The position numbers and the translations under genes were made by a program. Positions 16,851 through 25,870 of a stretch of 64,000 bases of DNA are shown here, piece after piece. The DNA is taken from the NCBI RefSeq assembly GCF_047345145.1, contig NZ_JBLFER010000002.1, positions 124,001 to 188,000 of the forward strand, written 5' to 3'. Numbering within the stretch: the stretch's first letter is position 1; each line of letters starts with the position of its first letter. Under the pieces are notes generated by a model. The model saw only the letters and a program-made list of their open reading frames with translations, had not been told where the DNA came from and did no database searches. This DNA comes from Maribacter_C sp047345145 (GTDB taxonomy: Bacteria; Bacteroidota; Bacteroidia; Flavobacteriales; Flavobacteriaceae).

Positions 16851-17570
16851 TTAGCTAAACACTTCATTTAAAATGGCAAGAGACTTGGGTTTTCGAAAGC
16901 CCTGTAAGTGCAATTCAAAATAGAGCACAAGAGATTTCAGTAGTTCTTGTCGGTTTGTTTTCGTCATTTTGATGGTATGTATGGCATCAAAATTTGTGCC
17001 CAAAACGGTTTTAAAAAAATTAAGATTCTCTCCTGTTAAAATTGGGTTCAACGAGGGGGTGTCAGTAAACTCACCTTCTAAGAGGTCAAAATGAATTGAG
17101 TTTATGGCATTTGTGTCTGGATAAAAACCCAAATATCGTGTCAGATTTAACAAAAACCCTAAATGGAAGTTGGCGATTTCATTATGTGTATCAAGCCATT
17201 GAAATGAGGCCTCTAAGAAATCAAATAGGCCTTGATTACCTTCTTCTTCATGTATACTATTACTCAGCATTTCTGCCAAAAATTGCGTCATAGCACTTTT
17301 GGCAATATCGGTATGTAAGGTTTGGTAATGGTAATTCACCTTTGCTTCTCGAATACTTTCTAAATTCCCTTTGTTTTTGTGATTAGCAACAATTTCCAAC
17401 TGGGTTAAAGGTTGAAAATAGGCAGTTTTGAGTTTTCCTTTTTTTGATGCTAAAACGCCTTTTAAGAGATATGATTTCAAGCCATCAGAAGCCGTAAAAG
17501 CCCGAGTGATTAGGCTTGTATCTCCATACTTCAAAGACGTAAGAACGATGGCTTTTGTAGTGACCTGCAT
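16851..17570 (-). CDS. recO: DNA repair protein RecO
   Basis: A 239-residue RecO from the Met at 17570. The frame stays open to 17681, but that stretch covers the gdhA terminator hairpin and encodes an unrelated tail, so the upstream start is rejected. The N-terminal OB fold shows the family opening T-K-A-I-V-L-T-S-L-K-Y-G-D-T-S-L-I. An all-helical C-terminal domain follows, without the Cys zinc knuckle of some RecO proteins. RecO anneals complementary strands and helps RecR load RecA on SSB-coated gaps in the RecFOR pathway. The downstream TonB receptor gene begins within two bases of the recO stop, so the two are translationally linked; the functional connection is obscure. Confidence 0.93.
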   Translation of the reverse strand: MQVTTKAIVLTSLKYGDTSLITRAFTASDGLKSYLLKGVLASKKGKLKTAYFQPLTQLEIVANHKNKGNLESIREAKVNYHYQTLHTDIAKSAMTQFLAEMLSNSIHEEEGNQGLFDFLEASFQWLDTHNEIANFHLGFLLNLTRYLGFYPDTNAINSIHFDLLEGEFTDTPSLNPILTGENLNFFKTVLGTNFDAIHTIKMTKTNRQELLKSLVLYFELHLQGFRKPKSLAILNEVFS

Positions 17571-17649
17571 TCGGGTAGTTGGGTTTTTGGCAAAGATAAC
17601 TTTTATAAATACGAAGTACGAAATACAAGGTTCGAGGTTTAAATAAAAA

Positions 17650-17682
17650 AGTGCGAAATGTTTCATAAGAAACTTTCGCACT
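17650..17682 (-). terminator. Terminator of gdhA
   Basis: The minus strand reads AGTGCGAAA then GTTTC, TTAT loop, GAAAC, A, TTTCGCACT and six T. A long two-part stem with a U-tract, 37 bases past the gdhA stop. Confidence 0.85.
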
Positions 17683-17718
17683 CTAATACTTTGTATTTTG
17701 TACTTTTAACTTCGTACC

Positions 17719-19074
17719 TTAAATAACGCCTTGCGCCAACATTGCATCAGCAACTTTTACAAAACCAGCAATATTTGCTCCTTTGACATAGTTGCAATAA
17801 CCACCTTTCTCTTTACCATATTCAATACAAGAGTCGTGAATGTCTTCCATAATATCTTTCAATTTCTGGTCAACTTCTTCACGCGTCCAACTGATACGTA
17901 GCGAGTTTTGAGACATTTCTAAACCAGATGTTGCCACACCACCAGCATTTGAAGCCTTACCAGGCGCAAACAATATTTTTGCTTTTTCAAACTCATGAAT
18001 CGCTTCAGGGGTTGAAGGCATATTTGCACCTTCTGCAACACAGACACATTTGTTTTTCAACAACTTTTTGGCGTCTGCCCCACTTAATTCATTTTGGGTA
18101 GCACATGGCAATGCGATATCGCATTTTACCTCCCATGGTGTTTTTCCTTTCACGAATTTGGCGGACTTATATTTCTTTGCGTATTCAGAAATACGACCTC
18201 TTTTGTTGTTCTTTAAGTCCATCACATAAGCTAATTTCTTGGCGTCGATACCTTCACTATCAACAACATAACCTTGAGAATCAGAAAGGGTCAAAACCTT
18301 GGCGCCCAATTGCAATGCTTTTTCTGCAGCAAATTGCGCTACATTACCTGAACCGGAAATGACGACGTTCTTTCTGTCAAAACTCATGTCTCTGGTTTGT
18401 AACATACTTTGTGCAAAGTAAACCGTACCATAACCAGTAGCTTCTGGGCGGATTAAAGAACCACCCCATGAGCGACCTTTTCCTGTTAGCACTCCCGTGA
18501 ATTCGTTTCTGATTTTCTTATACATTCCGAAAAGGAAACCGATTTCTCTGGCACCTACGCCGATATCTCCCGCAGGGACATCTGTATTCGGACCAATATG
18601 ACGATTCAATTCAGACATGAATGCATGACAAAAACGCATTACTTCATCATCAGATTTCCCTTTAGGGTCAAAATCAGAACCTCCTTTTCCACCACCCATT
18701 GGTAGTGTAGTTAAACTGTTTTTGAAAACCTGCTCAAAGGCTAAGAACTTCAAAATACTTGCATTTACTGAAGGGTGAAAACGTAAACCTCCTTTGTAAG
18801 GTCCAATGGCAGAATTCATTTGAATTCTGTATCCGCGGTTCACATGTATTTCTCCTTTATCGTCAACCCAAGACACTCTAAAAGAAATCAATCTTTCTGG
18901 CTCGACCATACGAAGTAAAATATTTTTACCGCTGTATATTTTCTTTCGGGCAATGTACGGAATAACGGTTTCCGCTACCTCTTGTACTGCTTGAATGAAT
19001 TCTGGTTCATGGCCATTTCTAGTTCTGACCTCATCCATAAATCCATCAATCTTTTTTTGCATTTTTGCGTCCAT
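17719..19074 (-). CDS. gdhA: Glutamate dehydrogenase (NADP-type, hexameric)
   Basis: A 451-residue enzyme from the ATG at 19074. An upstream TTG at 19125 lies inside the -7 promoter element and is rejected. It reductively aminates 2-oxoglutarate to glutamate in ammonium assimilation. Seen: K-G-G-L-R-F-H-P-S-V-N, the catalytic P-M-G-G-G-K-G-G-S-D-F-D-P, D-V-P-A-G-D-I-G-V-G, and the Rossmann G-S-G-N-V-A. These match the GdhA small-hexamer family; NADP preference is inferred from overall similarity to the 450-residue biosynthetic class. It is monocistronic, with its own promoter and terminator. Confidence 0.95.
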   Translation of the reverse strand: MDAKMQKKIDGFMDEVRTRNGHEPEFIQAVQEVAETVIPYIARKKIYSGKNILLRMVEPERLISFRVSWVDDKGEIHVNRGYRIQMNSAIGPYKGGLRFHPSVNASILKFLAFEQVFKNSLTTLPMGGGKGGSDFDPKGKSDDEVMRFCHAFMSELNRHIGPNTDVPAGDIGVGAREIGFLFGMYKKIRNEFTGVLTGKGRSWGGSLIRPEATGYGTVYFAQSMLQTRDMSFDRKNVVISGSGNVAQFAAEKALQLGAKVLTLSDSQGYVVDSEGIDAKKLAYVMDLKNNKRGRISEYAKKYKSAKFVKGKTPWEVKCDIALPCATQNELSGADAKKLLKNKCVCVAEGANMPSTPEAIHEFEKAKILFAPGKASNAGGVATSGLEMSQNSLRISWTREEVDQKLKDIMEDIHDSCIEYGKEKGGYCNYVKGANIAGFVKVADAMLAQGVI

Positions 19075-19122
19075 AAATTCTTTGGTAATACGTTGTTTTT
19101 TATTGAATTTAGAATATAGCGG

Positions 19123-19130
19123 CAAAATTA
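19123..19130 (-). promoter_or_regulatory. -7 element for gdhA
   Basis: The minus strand reads TAATTTTG, a perfect match 49 bases before the ATG at 19074. It excludes the ORF start at 19125 because transcription would begin downstream of it. Confidence 0.55.
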
Positions 19131-19180
19131 TGCTATTATTATAATTTCAGCCCTATTTTTTTAAAAATTTGATAAATTAT

Positions 19181-20335
19181 TTATTCGATAGCCTGTTCTA
19201 AATCTGCAATTAAATCAACTTCATCTTCTATCCCTACGCTTAAACGAATCAAAGCATCAACTACACCGCTTTTCTCTCTTTCTTCATTTGGAATGCTTCC
19301 GTGTGTCATACTTGCAGGGTGACCGGCTAAACTTTCAACTCCTCCTAGTGATTCTGCAAGTGTAAATAGTTGAAGTTTTTCAACAATCTTTATAGCATCT
19401 TCATAACCGCTTCCCTTTGGGATAAAGGAAATCATTCCCCCAAAATCTTTCATTTGATTTTTAGCAATTTCATGGTTCGGGTGGTCTTCAAAACCCGGCC
19501 AATACACTTTCTCGATTTTCGGATGCTTTGCCAAATATTCCGCAATGGCCCTTCCGTTTTCACAATGACGTTGCATACGTACATGGAGTGTTTTAATTCC
19601 ACGAAGCGTTAGAAAGCTGTCCATCGGTCCACAAACCGCGCCACTCGCATTTTGAATAAAGTATAATTTATCGGCTAGTTCTATATCATTTACTACCAAA
19701 GCTCCCACCACTACATCACTATGCCCGCCTAAGTATTTTGTTGCGGAATGCATTACAATATCAGCCCCTAAATCTAATGGCAATTGCAAATAGGGTGTTG
19801 CAAATGTATTGTCAACCGCCACTAAAACTTCATGCTTTTTTGCTAACTGAGAAATTGCTTTGATATCCAAAATATTCATCATCGGGTTCGTTGGGGTCTC
19901 TACCCAAATCAACTTGGTATTTTCAGTAATATGTGCTTCAATACTATCCGCATTTTGCATCCCTATAAACCGAAATGTAATACCGAGGCGCTCAAAAATC
20001 TGTTTGAACAAACGGTAGCTTCCTCCGTACAAATCGTCAGTTGACAAGACCTCATCCCCAGGATTCAATAATTTTATTACCGCATCAATAGCCGCCATCC
20101 CGCTGGCAAATGCCATTCCAAAGTTTCCATTTTCTATGCTTGCCAAGGATTGCTCTAAAGCCTTTCGAGTTGGGTTTGCACTTCGTGAATAGGCATAGCC
20201 TTTATGTCCTCCTGGGGTAGTTTGGGCATATGTAGACGTTTGATAAATAGGGGGCATCACTGCACCATAGGCCGAATCTGGTTTTTGACCTCCATGAATC
20301 GTTTTGCTATTAAATTTTAACTTTTTTTCGCTCAT
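19181..20335 (-). CDS. Cystathionine gamma-synthase/lyase family PLP enzyme
   Basis: A 384-residue fold-type I PLP enzyme of the Cys/Met metabolism family. Seen: Y-S-R-S-A-N-P-T-R (50-58, cofactor phosphate from the neighbouring subunit), D-D-L-Y-G-G-S, V-D-N-T-F-A-T-P with the cofactor Asp (D175), H-S-A-T-K-Y-L-G-G-H with the Schiff-base Lys K200, and S-L-G-G-V-E-S-L near the C-terminus. Gamma-synthase (transsulfuration toward methionine) and gamma-lyase cannot be separated by eye, so no symbol is given. It starts just 77 bases before a divergently transcribed lipoprotein gene. A second, much longer member of the same superfamily lies at 25871-27706. Confidence 0.9.
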   Translation of the reverse strand: MSEKKLKFNSKTIHGGQKPDSAYGAVMPPIYQTSTYAQTTPGGHKGYAYSRSANPTRKALEQSLASIENGNFGMAFASGMAAIDAVIKLLNPGDEVLSTDDLYGGSYRLFKQIFERLGITFRFIGMQNADSIEAHITENTKLIWVETPTNPMMNILDIKAISQLAKKHEVLVAVDNTFATPYLQLPLDLGADIVMHSATKYLGGHSDVVVGALVVNDIELADKLYFIQNASGAVCGPMDSFLTLRGIKTLHVRMQRHCENGRAIAEYLAKHPKIEKVYWPGFEDHPNHEIAKNQMKDFGGMISFIPKGSGYEDAIKIVEKLQLFTLAESLGGVESLAGHPASMTHGSIPNEEREKSGVVDALIRLSVGIEDEVDLIADLEQAIE

Positions 20336-20365
20336 GTGATGTGATTATACCTATAAATGTATCGT

Positions 20366-20373
20366 TATCTTTG
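20366..20373 (+). promoter_or_regulatory. -7 element for the DUF3298 lipoprotein gene
   Basis: TATCTTTG, a perfect match 40 bases before the ATG at 20413. It shows that the open frame upstream (from 20341) is not translated. Confidence 0.5.
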
Positions 20374-20412
20374 GAAGCATACAATCATACCCCTTTTTTT
20401 ACACACCCTCAA

Positions 20413-21156
20413 ATGAAATCTACACTTTACTATTTATTGGTATTTCTTCTGTTTTTTGGTTGTAAGAATGAGTCTGGACTTACCTTTGAACAGGATATTT
20501 TTAAGAGTGAAACTTGCGCGGAATGTCCGGAAATTTCTATTGCTATTCCGAAGGCTTTGGGAAATGCGAAAATTTCAAGAACTATTAATACTGCCCTAGA
20601 GGAAGAGTTGATTTCTTTACTTTCATTTGATGATGAAGTAGAAGTATCTTCTATGGAAGATGCTCTAAAATCATTCAAAAGCGGCTACTTAGAATTACAA
20701 CAGCTATACGATGATGAGCCCACTGGGTGGGAGGCGAAAATTGAAGGCTCAATATCCTATGAAGATGATAGTTTTATTACTATCATCTTAGATTCCTATT
20801 TATTCACTGGAGGAGCACACGGATATACTTCAAAACGATTCTTAAATTTCGACAAGAAAAAAGGCGTAGAATTGGAAAACGACGAACTCTTTAAAAGCAC
20901 AGAAGATTTTCGAATATTTGCTGAGGAGATGTTCCGGAAGAAAGAAAAGATTCCAGAGGGCAAATCAATTAACCATACTGGTTTTATGTTCGAGCAAGGC
21001 TCTTTTTACCTTCCAGAAAATATAGGTTTTACCGAAAAAGGAATAACGCTACTCTATAACCCTTATGAAGTTGCCTCCTATTCGGATGGAGCTATTGAAT
21101 TGGTTTTGCCCCATTCGGAAATCAAGAAATACCTTGCCAAAAAACCGAAGTCTTAA
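20413..21156 (+). CDS. DUF4163/DUF3298 (RsiV-like) lipoprotein
   Basis: A 247-residue lipoprotein from the ATG at 20413: M-K-S then a hydrophobic core and the lipobox F-F-G-C (C17). The mature part has the DUF4163 region followed by DUF3298 with F-T-G-G-A-H-G-Y-T and the N-F-D-K-K-K-G turn seen in RsiV/PdaC-type extracellular domains. In RsiV this fold senses lysozyme; in many Bacteroidota it is a free lipoprotein of unknown role, and here no anti-sigma or deacetylase domain is attached. It is divergent from the Cys/Met enzyme gene and converges on the DinB gene after 7 bases. Confidence 0.78.
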   Translation: MKSTLYYLLVFLLFFGCKNESGLTFEQDIFKSETCAECPEISIAIPKALGNAKISRTINTALEEELISLLSFDDEVEVSSMEDALKSFKSGYLELQQLYDDEPTGWEAKIEGSISYEDDSFITIILDSYLFTGGAHGYTSKRFLNFDKKKGVELENDELFKSTEDFRIFAEEMFRKKEKIPEGKSINHTGFMFEQGSFYLPENIGFTEKGITLLYNPYEVASYSDGAIELVLPHSEIKKYLAKKPKS

Positions 21157-21163
21157 ACCCTAG

Positions 21164-21625
21164 TTATAGTTTCATAGCTCTTCTTAGCGCAAAAATGCTA
21201 CCCATATGTAATCCTTCGTGAAAATGATTGAATGCTATTGAGTCATCTATGTTAGTTAAAGTCACCCCTGCACTTGTTGGGTATTCTTTGAAGTTTTCGA
21301 AAAGTCCATTTTCATAGTCTTCAATGGTCTTCTCCACAGATGTAAAAAGCAATTTTTTTACCAGCTCTATTTCTTCGTTAGTTGCAGTTCCATCAGGCAC
21401 AGTACCTTTTTGAAATTTAACAATAAACGCTTCTGAAACTTCAAATTGAAGCCCACTAAGGCCATAAATCAATCTTTGCTGTGTCGCAACAATATGTGCA
21501 ATGTTCCACCAAATGTTATTATTAAATCCCGCGGGAATTTTTAATAACTCTTCCCTAGGTGTAGTTTTCAAAATATGGTAAAAACCTTTTCTTAATTGAA
21601 GTGTCTGTTCCAGAACATTTTTCAT
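21164..21625 (-). CDS. DinB-family protein
   Basis: A 153-residue four-helix-bundle protein of the DinB/YfiT superfamily. The likely metal-binding histidines are in W-N-I-A-H-I-V-A (helix 2) and F-N-H-F-H-E-G-L-H-M-G-S-I (helix 4). Members include metal-dependent thiol transferases, for example bacillithiol transferases, but many are uncharacterised, so the substrate is unknown. The length is standard. It is convergent with the DUF3298 gene and divergent from the small gene at 21712. Confidence 0.8.
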   Translation of the reverse strand: MKNVLEQTLQLRKGFYHILKTTPREELLKIPAGFNNNIWWNIAHIVATQQRLIYGLSGLQFEVSEAFIVKFQKGTVPDGTATNEEIELVKKLLFTSVEKTIEDYENGLFENFKEYPTSAGVTLTNIDDSIAFNHFHEGLHMGSIFALRRAMKL

Positions 21626-21711
21626 AATATGATTTTTCTAAAGCGGATGCTAAAAATAGTACAATTGAATGGAATTGGGTTTCTTTGTAAGGAACTTTAA
21701 ATAGAATTAAA

Positions 21712-22053
21712 GTGTCTGTATTCAACTTTGATAACAAAACATTTACTCTTGTTGAAAACTCTGAAAATGGAAGTGCAAATTCAAAGACCATTTTCGAATA
21801 CAAACAAGAAGGAAGTTTGGTTACTGCTGACTATCATGGTGGGGGAATTAAATACGGCAAAATTATCGCCAGACTAGAAAATGACACGCTACATATATTA
21901 TATCAATGCCTAACAGATGAAGATGAATTAAAAGCAGGTAAAGCAACTGCTAAAGTCAGTTTAAATGAAGAAAGTAAAATTAGGCTGATCTTGGATTGGG
22001 AGTGGTTAGATAAAAATGAAGAAAAAGGAAGTTCAGAATATATTGAAAATTAA
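21712..22053 (+). CDS. Conserved small protein (databases often label it N-acetylglutamate synthase)
   Basis: A 113-residue cytoplasmic-looking protein starting at a GTG, with no ATG option upstream in frame. Pattern: N-x-K-T-F near the start, E-N-S-E-N-G, F-E-Y-K-Q-E-G, Y-H-G-G-G-I-K-Y-G, and an ending W-E-W-L-D-K-N-E-E-K-G. I recall a family of this shape automatically named n-acetylglutamate synthase, although it has no GNAT or kinase fold and that name is not supported by the sequence. Best described as a small beta-rich protein of unknown function. It is followed after 5 bases by the ArsC-like gene, so it heads a three-gene unit with that gene and the EamA transporter. Confidence 0.6.
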   Translation: MSVFNFDNKTFTLVENSENGSANSKTIFEYKQEGSLVTADYHGGGIKYGKIIARLENDTLHILYQCLTDEDELKAGKATAKVSLNEESKIRLILDWEWLDKNEEKGSSEYIEN

Positions 22054-22058
22054 ATGCT

Positions 22059-22409
22059 ATGAAAATATACCACCTAAGTACCTGCGACACTTGTCAGCGC
22101 ATCATCAAAGAACTCCAATTGCCAGAAAATTTTCAACTTCAGGACATCAAAACGGAAGCCATGACCGAAGCACAAGTGGAAGAAATGAAAGCTTTGGCCG
22201 GAAGCTATGAAGCTCTATTTAGCAAACGCGCACGCCTGTTTCGTCAACAAGGTTGGCACGAAAAACAACTTTCTGAGGCTGATTATAAAAAGTTGATTTT
22301 AGAACATTATACTTTTTTAAAGCGCCCAGTAGTCTTGTTTGAAAATCAAATCTTCGTGGGAAACAGTAAAAAGGTAGTTGAAGCTACCAAAGCGGCTATT
22401 CACTCTTGA
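22059..22409 (+). CDS. ArsC/Spx-family thioredoxin-fold protein
   Basis: A 116-residue protein with the ArsC-family opening I-Y-H-L-S-T-C-D-T-C-Q (C9-x-x-C12), then a helical insertion and the late R-P-V-V-L-F with the cis-Pro typical of arsenate reductase-like folds. The C-x-x-C is Spx/YffB-like rather than the single-Cys C-x5-R of classical ArsC, so arsenate reduction is not assured; a redox or glutathione-linked role is equally possible. No other arsenic gene is nearby. The stop codon overlaps the start of the EamA transporter. Confidence 0.8.
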   Translation: MKIYHLSTCDTCQRIIKELQLPENFQLQDIKTEAMTEAQVEEMKALAGSYEALFSKRARLFRQQGWHEKQLSEADYKKLILEHYTFLKRPVVLFENQIFVGNSKKVVEATKAAIHS

Positions 22410-23296
22410 ACAAACGCACGCTAGCCATATTAGCTGCGATTGGGGCGACCTCCATTTACGGTGTCAACCATACCATTGCCAAAGGAGTAATGCCAGAATA
22501 TGTGCAACCTTACGGATTGGTAATGCTTAGGGTAATTGGGGCTTCAGTATTATTTTGGCTGGCTTCTTTTTTTGGCCCAAAAGAAAAAATCGATAAAAAA
22601 GATTATCGCCGACTTTTTATTTGTGCCATTTTCGGAATGGGCATCAACATGCTCGCATTTTTAAAGGGGTTGGCCTTAACAACTCCTATTCATAGCGCTG
22701 TTCTTGTAACCTTAACCCCTTTATTCGTTCTTGTCTTATCCGTATTTCTTATCAAGGAAAAAATAACTTCCCGAAAAATAATCGGCATTTTGGTCGGACT
22801 TTCCGGAGCACTCGGACTCATCTTGTTTGGTAATGAAATACGACAAGATGCTCCCAATATTCCCTTAGGAAATTTCTATTTGTTGCTCAACGCGCTTTTC
22901 TTCGGAACCTATTTGATTATCGCAAAAACACTTATTGAAAAGTATCATCCCTTCACCTTTATGAAATGGTTGTTTTCTCTAGGGGTATTCATCTGTCTCC
23001 CTTTCGGATATGAAGAATTGATTGCCGTAGATTGGCAAAACCTCCCTTTTGAAGCTATCTGGAAAATTGCTTTCGTAATTCTAGGAACTACTTTTTGCAC
23101 CTATCTTTTCAACATTTTTGCCTTAACACAGCTAAAAGCATCGACGGTTAGCGCGTTTATTTATGTGCAACCGCTCATCGGGATACTCTATGCCGTTGCA
23201 ACGAGTCAAGACAGTCTTACTACCGTTAAGATTTTTGCTGCGTGTTTGGTTTTATTGGGGGTTTATTTGGCGAGTCGGAAGCCTAAGGTGCAATAG
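22406..23296 (+). CDS. EamA/DMT-family transporter
   Basis: A 296-residue inner-membrane protein with ten predicted helices in two EamA halves (about 5-140 and 155-290). The first shows G-A-T-S-I-Y-G-V-N-H-T-I-A-K and L-T-P-L-F-V, the second a matching T-F-C-T-Y-L-F-N and V-Q-P-L-I-G. Members export amino acids, nucleosides or other metabolites; the substrate cannot be told. The start is a TTG at 22406 whose last two bases are part of the TGA of the ArsC-like gene, giving tight translational coupling. Confidence 0.85.
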   Translation: MNKRTLAILAAIGATSIYGVNHTIAKGVMPEYVQPYGLVMLRVIGASVLFWLASFFGPKEKIDKKDYRRLFICAIFGMGINMLAFLKGLALTTPIHSAVLVTLTPLFVLVLSVFLIKEKITSRKIIGILVGLSGALGLILFGNEIRQDAPNIPLGNFYLLLNALFFGTYLIIAKTLIEKYHPFTFMKWLFSLGVFICLPFGYEELIAVDWQNLPFEAIWKIAFVILGTTFCTYLFNIFALTQLKASTVSAFIYVQPLIGILYAVATSQDSLTTVKIFAACLVLLGVYLASRKPKVQ

Positions 23297-23356
23297 AAAT
23301 TATTTCGTTGACCCTTCAAAATTGGATTAAAGCTTTTCAATTAAATCAGTACCTTC

Positions 23357-23857
23357 TTATTTATCCACCAATTTCAATTGTTCATGATAGGATAGTATTC
23401 GGGTATTGGCGTTACTATCTACCAGTAAAATTACCGTCATCATAGCAATAGTGGTGATACATATTGCGCGCCATAGCGGTTTGTCCATAAAAACAATGAG
23501 TAAGGCGGCGACAATTATGATAACCGGAATGACTTTAAAAACAATGGTCTTGTATTCTCCCATCGATTTTTCAGTGCGCACTATTTCCGATTTTACAAAA
23601 GCAGTCGCATCACTTTCATAATCATTGGCGAAACTCGTTATTCTTGAGGTATTGGCAATTAATATGCCAACACCAACCGCCATCAAGAGAACACCTGCAA
23701 CTAATGTTGGCCAAATATAGGCTCTCGCTGTTTCCGTTTTACCAAGTTGCCAAAACCCTATGCTGCCCACAAAGAATAAGAGGGCAAAAAAGATGAAGAA
23801 TTTGGATGAAAAGACTTCAGCTTTGGCCCATTCAATTGCGATTTTTGAGATTTCCAT
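23357..23857 (-). CDS. Four-helix membrane protein of unknown function
   Basis: A 166-residue protein with hydrophobic segments at about 19-38, 48-68, 105-124 and 127-146. The loop between helices 2 and 3 is polar and charged (F-A-N-D-Y-E-S-D, E-I-V-R-T-E-K-S). I recognise no family. It starts 2 bases after the AraC-type regulator gene and follows the SDR gene, so it is most likely the last gene of an SDR-AraC-membrane protein operon. Confidence 0.65.
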   Translation of the reverse strand: MEISKIAIEWAKAEVFSSKFFIFFALLFFVGSIGFWQLGKTETARAYIWPTLVAGVLLMAVGVGILIANTSRITSFANDYESDATAFVKSEIVRTEKSMGEYKTIVFKVIPVIIIVAALLIVFMDKPLWRAICITTIAMMTVILLVDSNANTRILSYHEQLKLVDK

Positions 23858-23859
23858 AG

Positions 23860-24774
23860 TTAGTTCATTTTATATTTTTCTCTGTATGCTGTTGGACTAA
23901 TACCTTCCTTCTTTTTAAATACTCTTGAAAAATAAGGAGGATATTCAAAGCCTAAAGCATAAGCTACTTCAGAAATAGTTTTATTAGGGTTCAATAATAA
24001 ATTTTTTGCTTCATCAACTAGATATAACTGCAAATGTTCCGTGGTGGTTTTTCCCGTTTCTTTTTTAAGGGTATCGCTCAGATAGCGTTGTGACACCGAC
24101 ATTTTATTTGCTATTTCTGCTATGCTTGGCATTCCTTTTTTCTGGAATTGTTCGGACCCGAAATGGGCTTCTAATTGCTGGTTAAACTGCTCAAGCAAAT
24201 CATTCGAAAGCTCTTTTCTGTTTAAAAACTGCCTTTCGTAAAACCGATTGGCATATTTGAAAAGAGTGCTTAACTGAGATATGATAATATCTTTGCTGTA
24301 CTCATCTTGATTATTCTGATATTCAATTTCAATATTTTCAACTAGTGTTTCTATTTGTCTTTCTTCTTTAGGAGAAAGATGAAGTGCCTCATTAACAGAG
24401 TACGAAAAGAACCCGTATTTCTTAATTTGTTGCCCCAATTCTGTTCCTTTCAAAAAATCTTCATGAAAGAGTATTGAAAAGCCTCTTTGCTCAAAAACCA
24501 CGCTATCATCCCATTGCAGGACTTGTCTTGGGGCAACGAAAATAAGGGCCCCATTTGTAAAATCATATTTTGTTCGCCCGTAGTTTAAATTTCCCTTCAC
24601 AAATTTTTTCAAACTAATGGAATAGCAATCGTTTATAATGGGTGGAGAACTTTCTCTGTGGCAAGGCAGATATCCATTGCCTTTTGAGGTAAATACACTC
24701 AACATAGGATGCTCAGGACGCTGTAATCCCAAATAATCTAAATAAGATGTCAAGGTTTTGAAATGTTGCATCAT
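23860..24774 (-). CDS. AraC-family transcriptional regulator
   Basis: A 304-residue regulator (a second Met at 24771 could be used). The N-terminal half (about 25-190) is a cupin-like sensing domain with F-V-K-G-N-L-N-Y-G-R-T-K-Y-D. The C-terminal 100 residues are the double helix-turn-helix: first HTH I-A-E-I-A-N-K-M-S-V-S-Q-R-Y-L, second I-S-E-V-A-Y-A-L-G-F-E-Y-P-P-Y-F-S-R-V-F-K-K. It follows the SDR gene by 7 bases, a common arrangement where the regulator controls its own oxidoreductase operon. The effector is unknown. Confidence 0.9.
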   Translation of the reverse strand: MMQHFKTLTSYLDYLGLQRPEHPMLSVFTSKGNGYLPCHRESSPPIINDCYSISLKKFVKGNLNYGRTKYDFTNGALIFVAPRQVLQWDDSVVFEQRGFSILFHEDFLKGTELGQQIKKYGFFSYSVNEALHLSPKEERQIETLVENIEIEYQNNQDEYSKDIIISQLSTLFKYANRFYERQFLNRKELSNDLLEQFNQQLEAHFGSEQFQKKGMPSIAEIANKMSVSQRYLSDTLKKETGKTTTEHLQLYLVDEAKNLLLNPNKTISEVAYALGFEYPPYFSRVFKKKEGISPTAYREKYKMN

Positions 24775-24781
24775 GATAAAT

Positions 24782-25744
24782 TTATAAATTCCACTTCAAA
24801 CCAATGGCTTTTTCTGATACTTCCCATAACTTCTCTGCCACAGCTTTATCTTTTGCATGTGGTTCTAATTTATGCGCTCTTACAGGACCTACCGTATTCA
24901 TTCTTTTCGTTGGCCCATAAAACTCATGCTGGTCAAGATTTGACTCCGTGGCACACATCAATTGAGGATAAGCACCTTTTTCAGCGGACTGTACCAATGG
25001 AGACCATTTCATTAATTGCCAAACGAAGCGCGTCAGTAAACTACCGCTGGTCTTAATTAGTGATGTTCGGGAAGCACCCGGATGGCAAGCATATGCTTTT
25101 ACATCCATTTTACCAGCCTTTTTCAATCGGTCTTGTAATTCGTAAACACACATAACCTGCGCCAATTTGCTTTGGCTATATACACCATTAGGACTGTAGT
25201 TCTTATCCCAGTTCATATCATCAAACTGTATGGTTTTAATACCCAAATTATAACCCATACTACCTACCACAACTATTCGTCCTTTCGATTCCTCAATTCG
25301 TGGGTAAAGCAGCGCTTGCAATAAAAAGTTGCCATAATGATTTACACCAAGCTGACTTTCAAACCCGTCAACGGTTAATGTTTGTTTTGGCACTTGCGCA
25401 ATGGCAGCATTACAAATAAGTGCATCTATTTGAGGAACTGTTTCAAGCACGGTTGATGCCGCTTTTTTTACAGAATCTAGTTCGGCCAAATCCATTTTTA
25501 TGGACGACACCTCTATACTATTACCAAGTTCTTGTTTTAAAGCTGTGATGGTGTCCTCTGATTTCTTTGAATTTCGATTGAGCATCACCACTTTTGCTCC
25601 CTTTGACAACAGTATTTTTGCTGCTTCAAATCCTGTGCCGCTCGTAGTGCCTGTTATAACGTATGTTTTGCCTTTTAAACTGTCAATTCTAACGGGTGTC
25701 CACCCTTTTTTACCAAATTGATTTGTTTTCATTTTGTCTATCAT
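24782..25744 (-). CDS. Short-chain dehydrogenase/reductase
   Basis: A 320-residue classical SDR. The cofactor motif T-G-T-T-S-G-T-G is at 31-38, N-A-A at 112-114, the catalytic Ser near 162 and Y-S-Q-S-K at 189-193. The length and the C-terminal W-x-x-S-E-K resemble retinol dehydrogenase/protochlorophyllide-reductase-type members. The substrate is unknown. A second Met four residues in (25732) is an equally good start. It is first in a unit with the AraC regulator and a membrane protein gene. Confidence 0.88.
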   Translation of the reverse strand: MIDKMKTNQFGKKGWTPVRIDSLKGKTYVITGTTSGTGFEAAKILLSKGAKVVMLNRNSKKSEDTITALKQELGNSIEVSSIKMDLAELDSVKKAASTVLETVPQIDALICNAAIAQVPKQTLTVDGFESQLGVNHYGNFLLQALLYPRIEESKGRIVVVGSMGYNLGIKTIQFDDMNWDKNYSPNGVYSQSKLAQVMCVYELQDRLKKAGKMDVKAYACHPGASRTSLIKTSGSLLTRFVWQLMKWSPLVQSAEKGAYPQLMCATESNLDQHEFYGPTKRMNTVGPVRAHKLEPHAKDKAVAEKLWEVSEKAIGLKWNL

Positions 25745-25870
25745 TAAGGAGTAAAAGAATAAGACAAAGGTCGGATGAAAATAGCCTTGACCCCTTATAC
25801 AGATTTTCGAATGTTGTATACTTTTTGGCGCTTTTTAATTCCAAACAAACGTTGAAGATAATATGCTTAT

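Noticed and set aside
17571..17681. N-terminal extension of RecO
   Set aside because: It covers the gdhA terminator hairpin and encodes a tail unlike RecO; the family start fits the Met at 17570.
19075..19125. Longer GdhA from a TTG
   Set aside because: The codon lies inside the -7 element, upstream of the expected transcript start.
20341..20412. Longer DUF3298 protein
   Set aside because: The region contains the gene's -7 element and would bury the lipoprotein signal.
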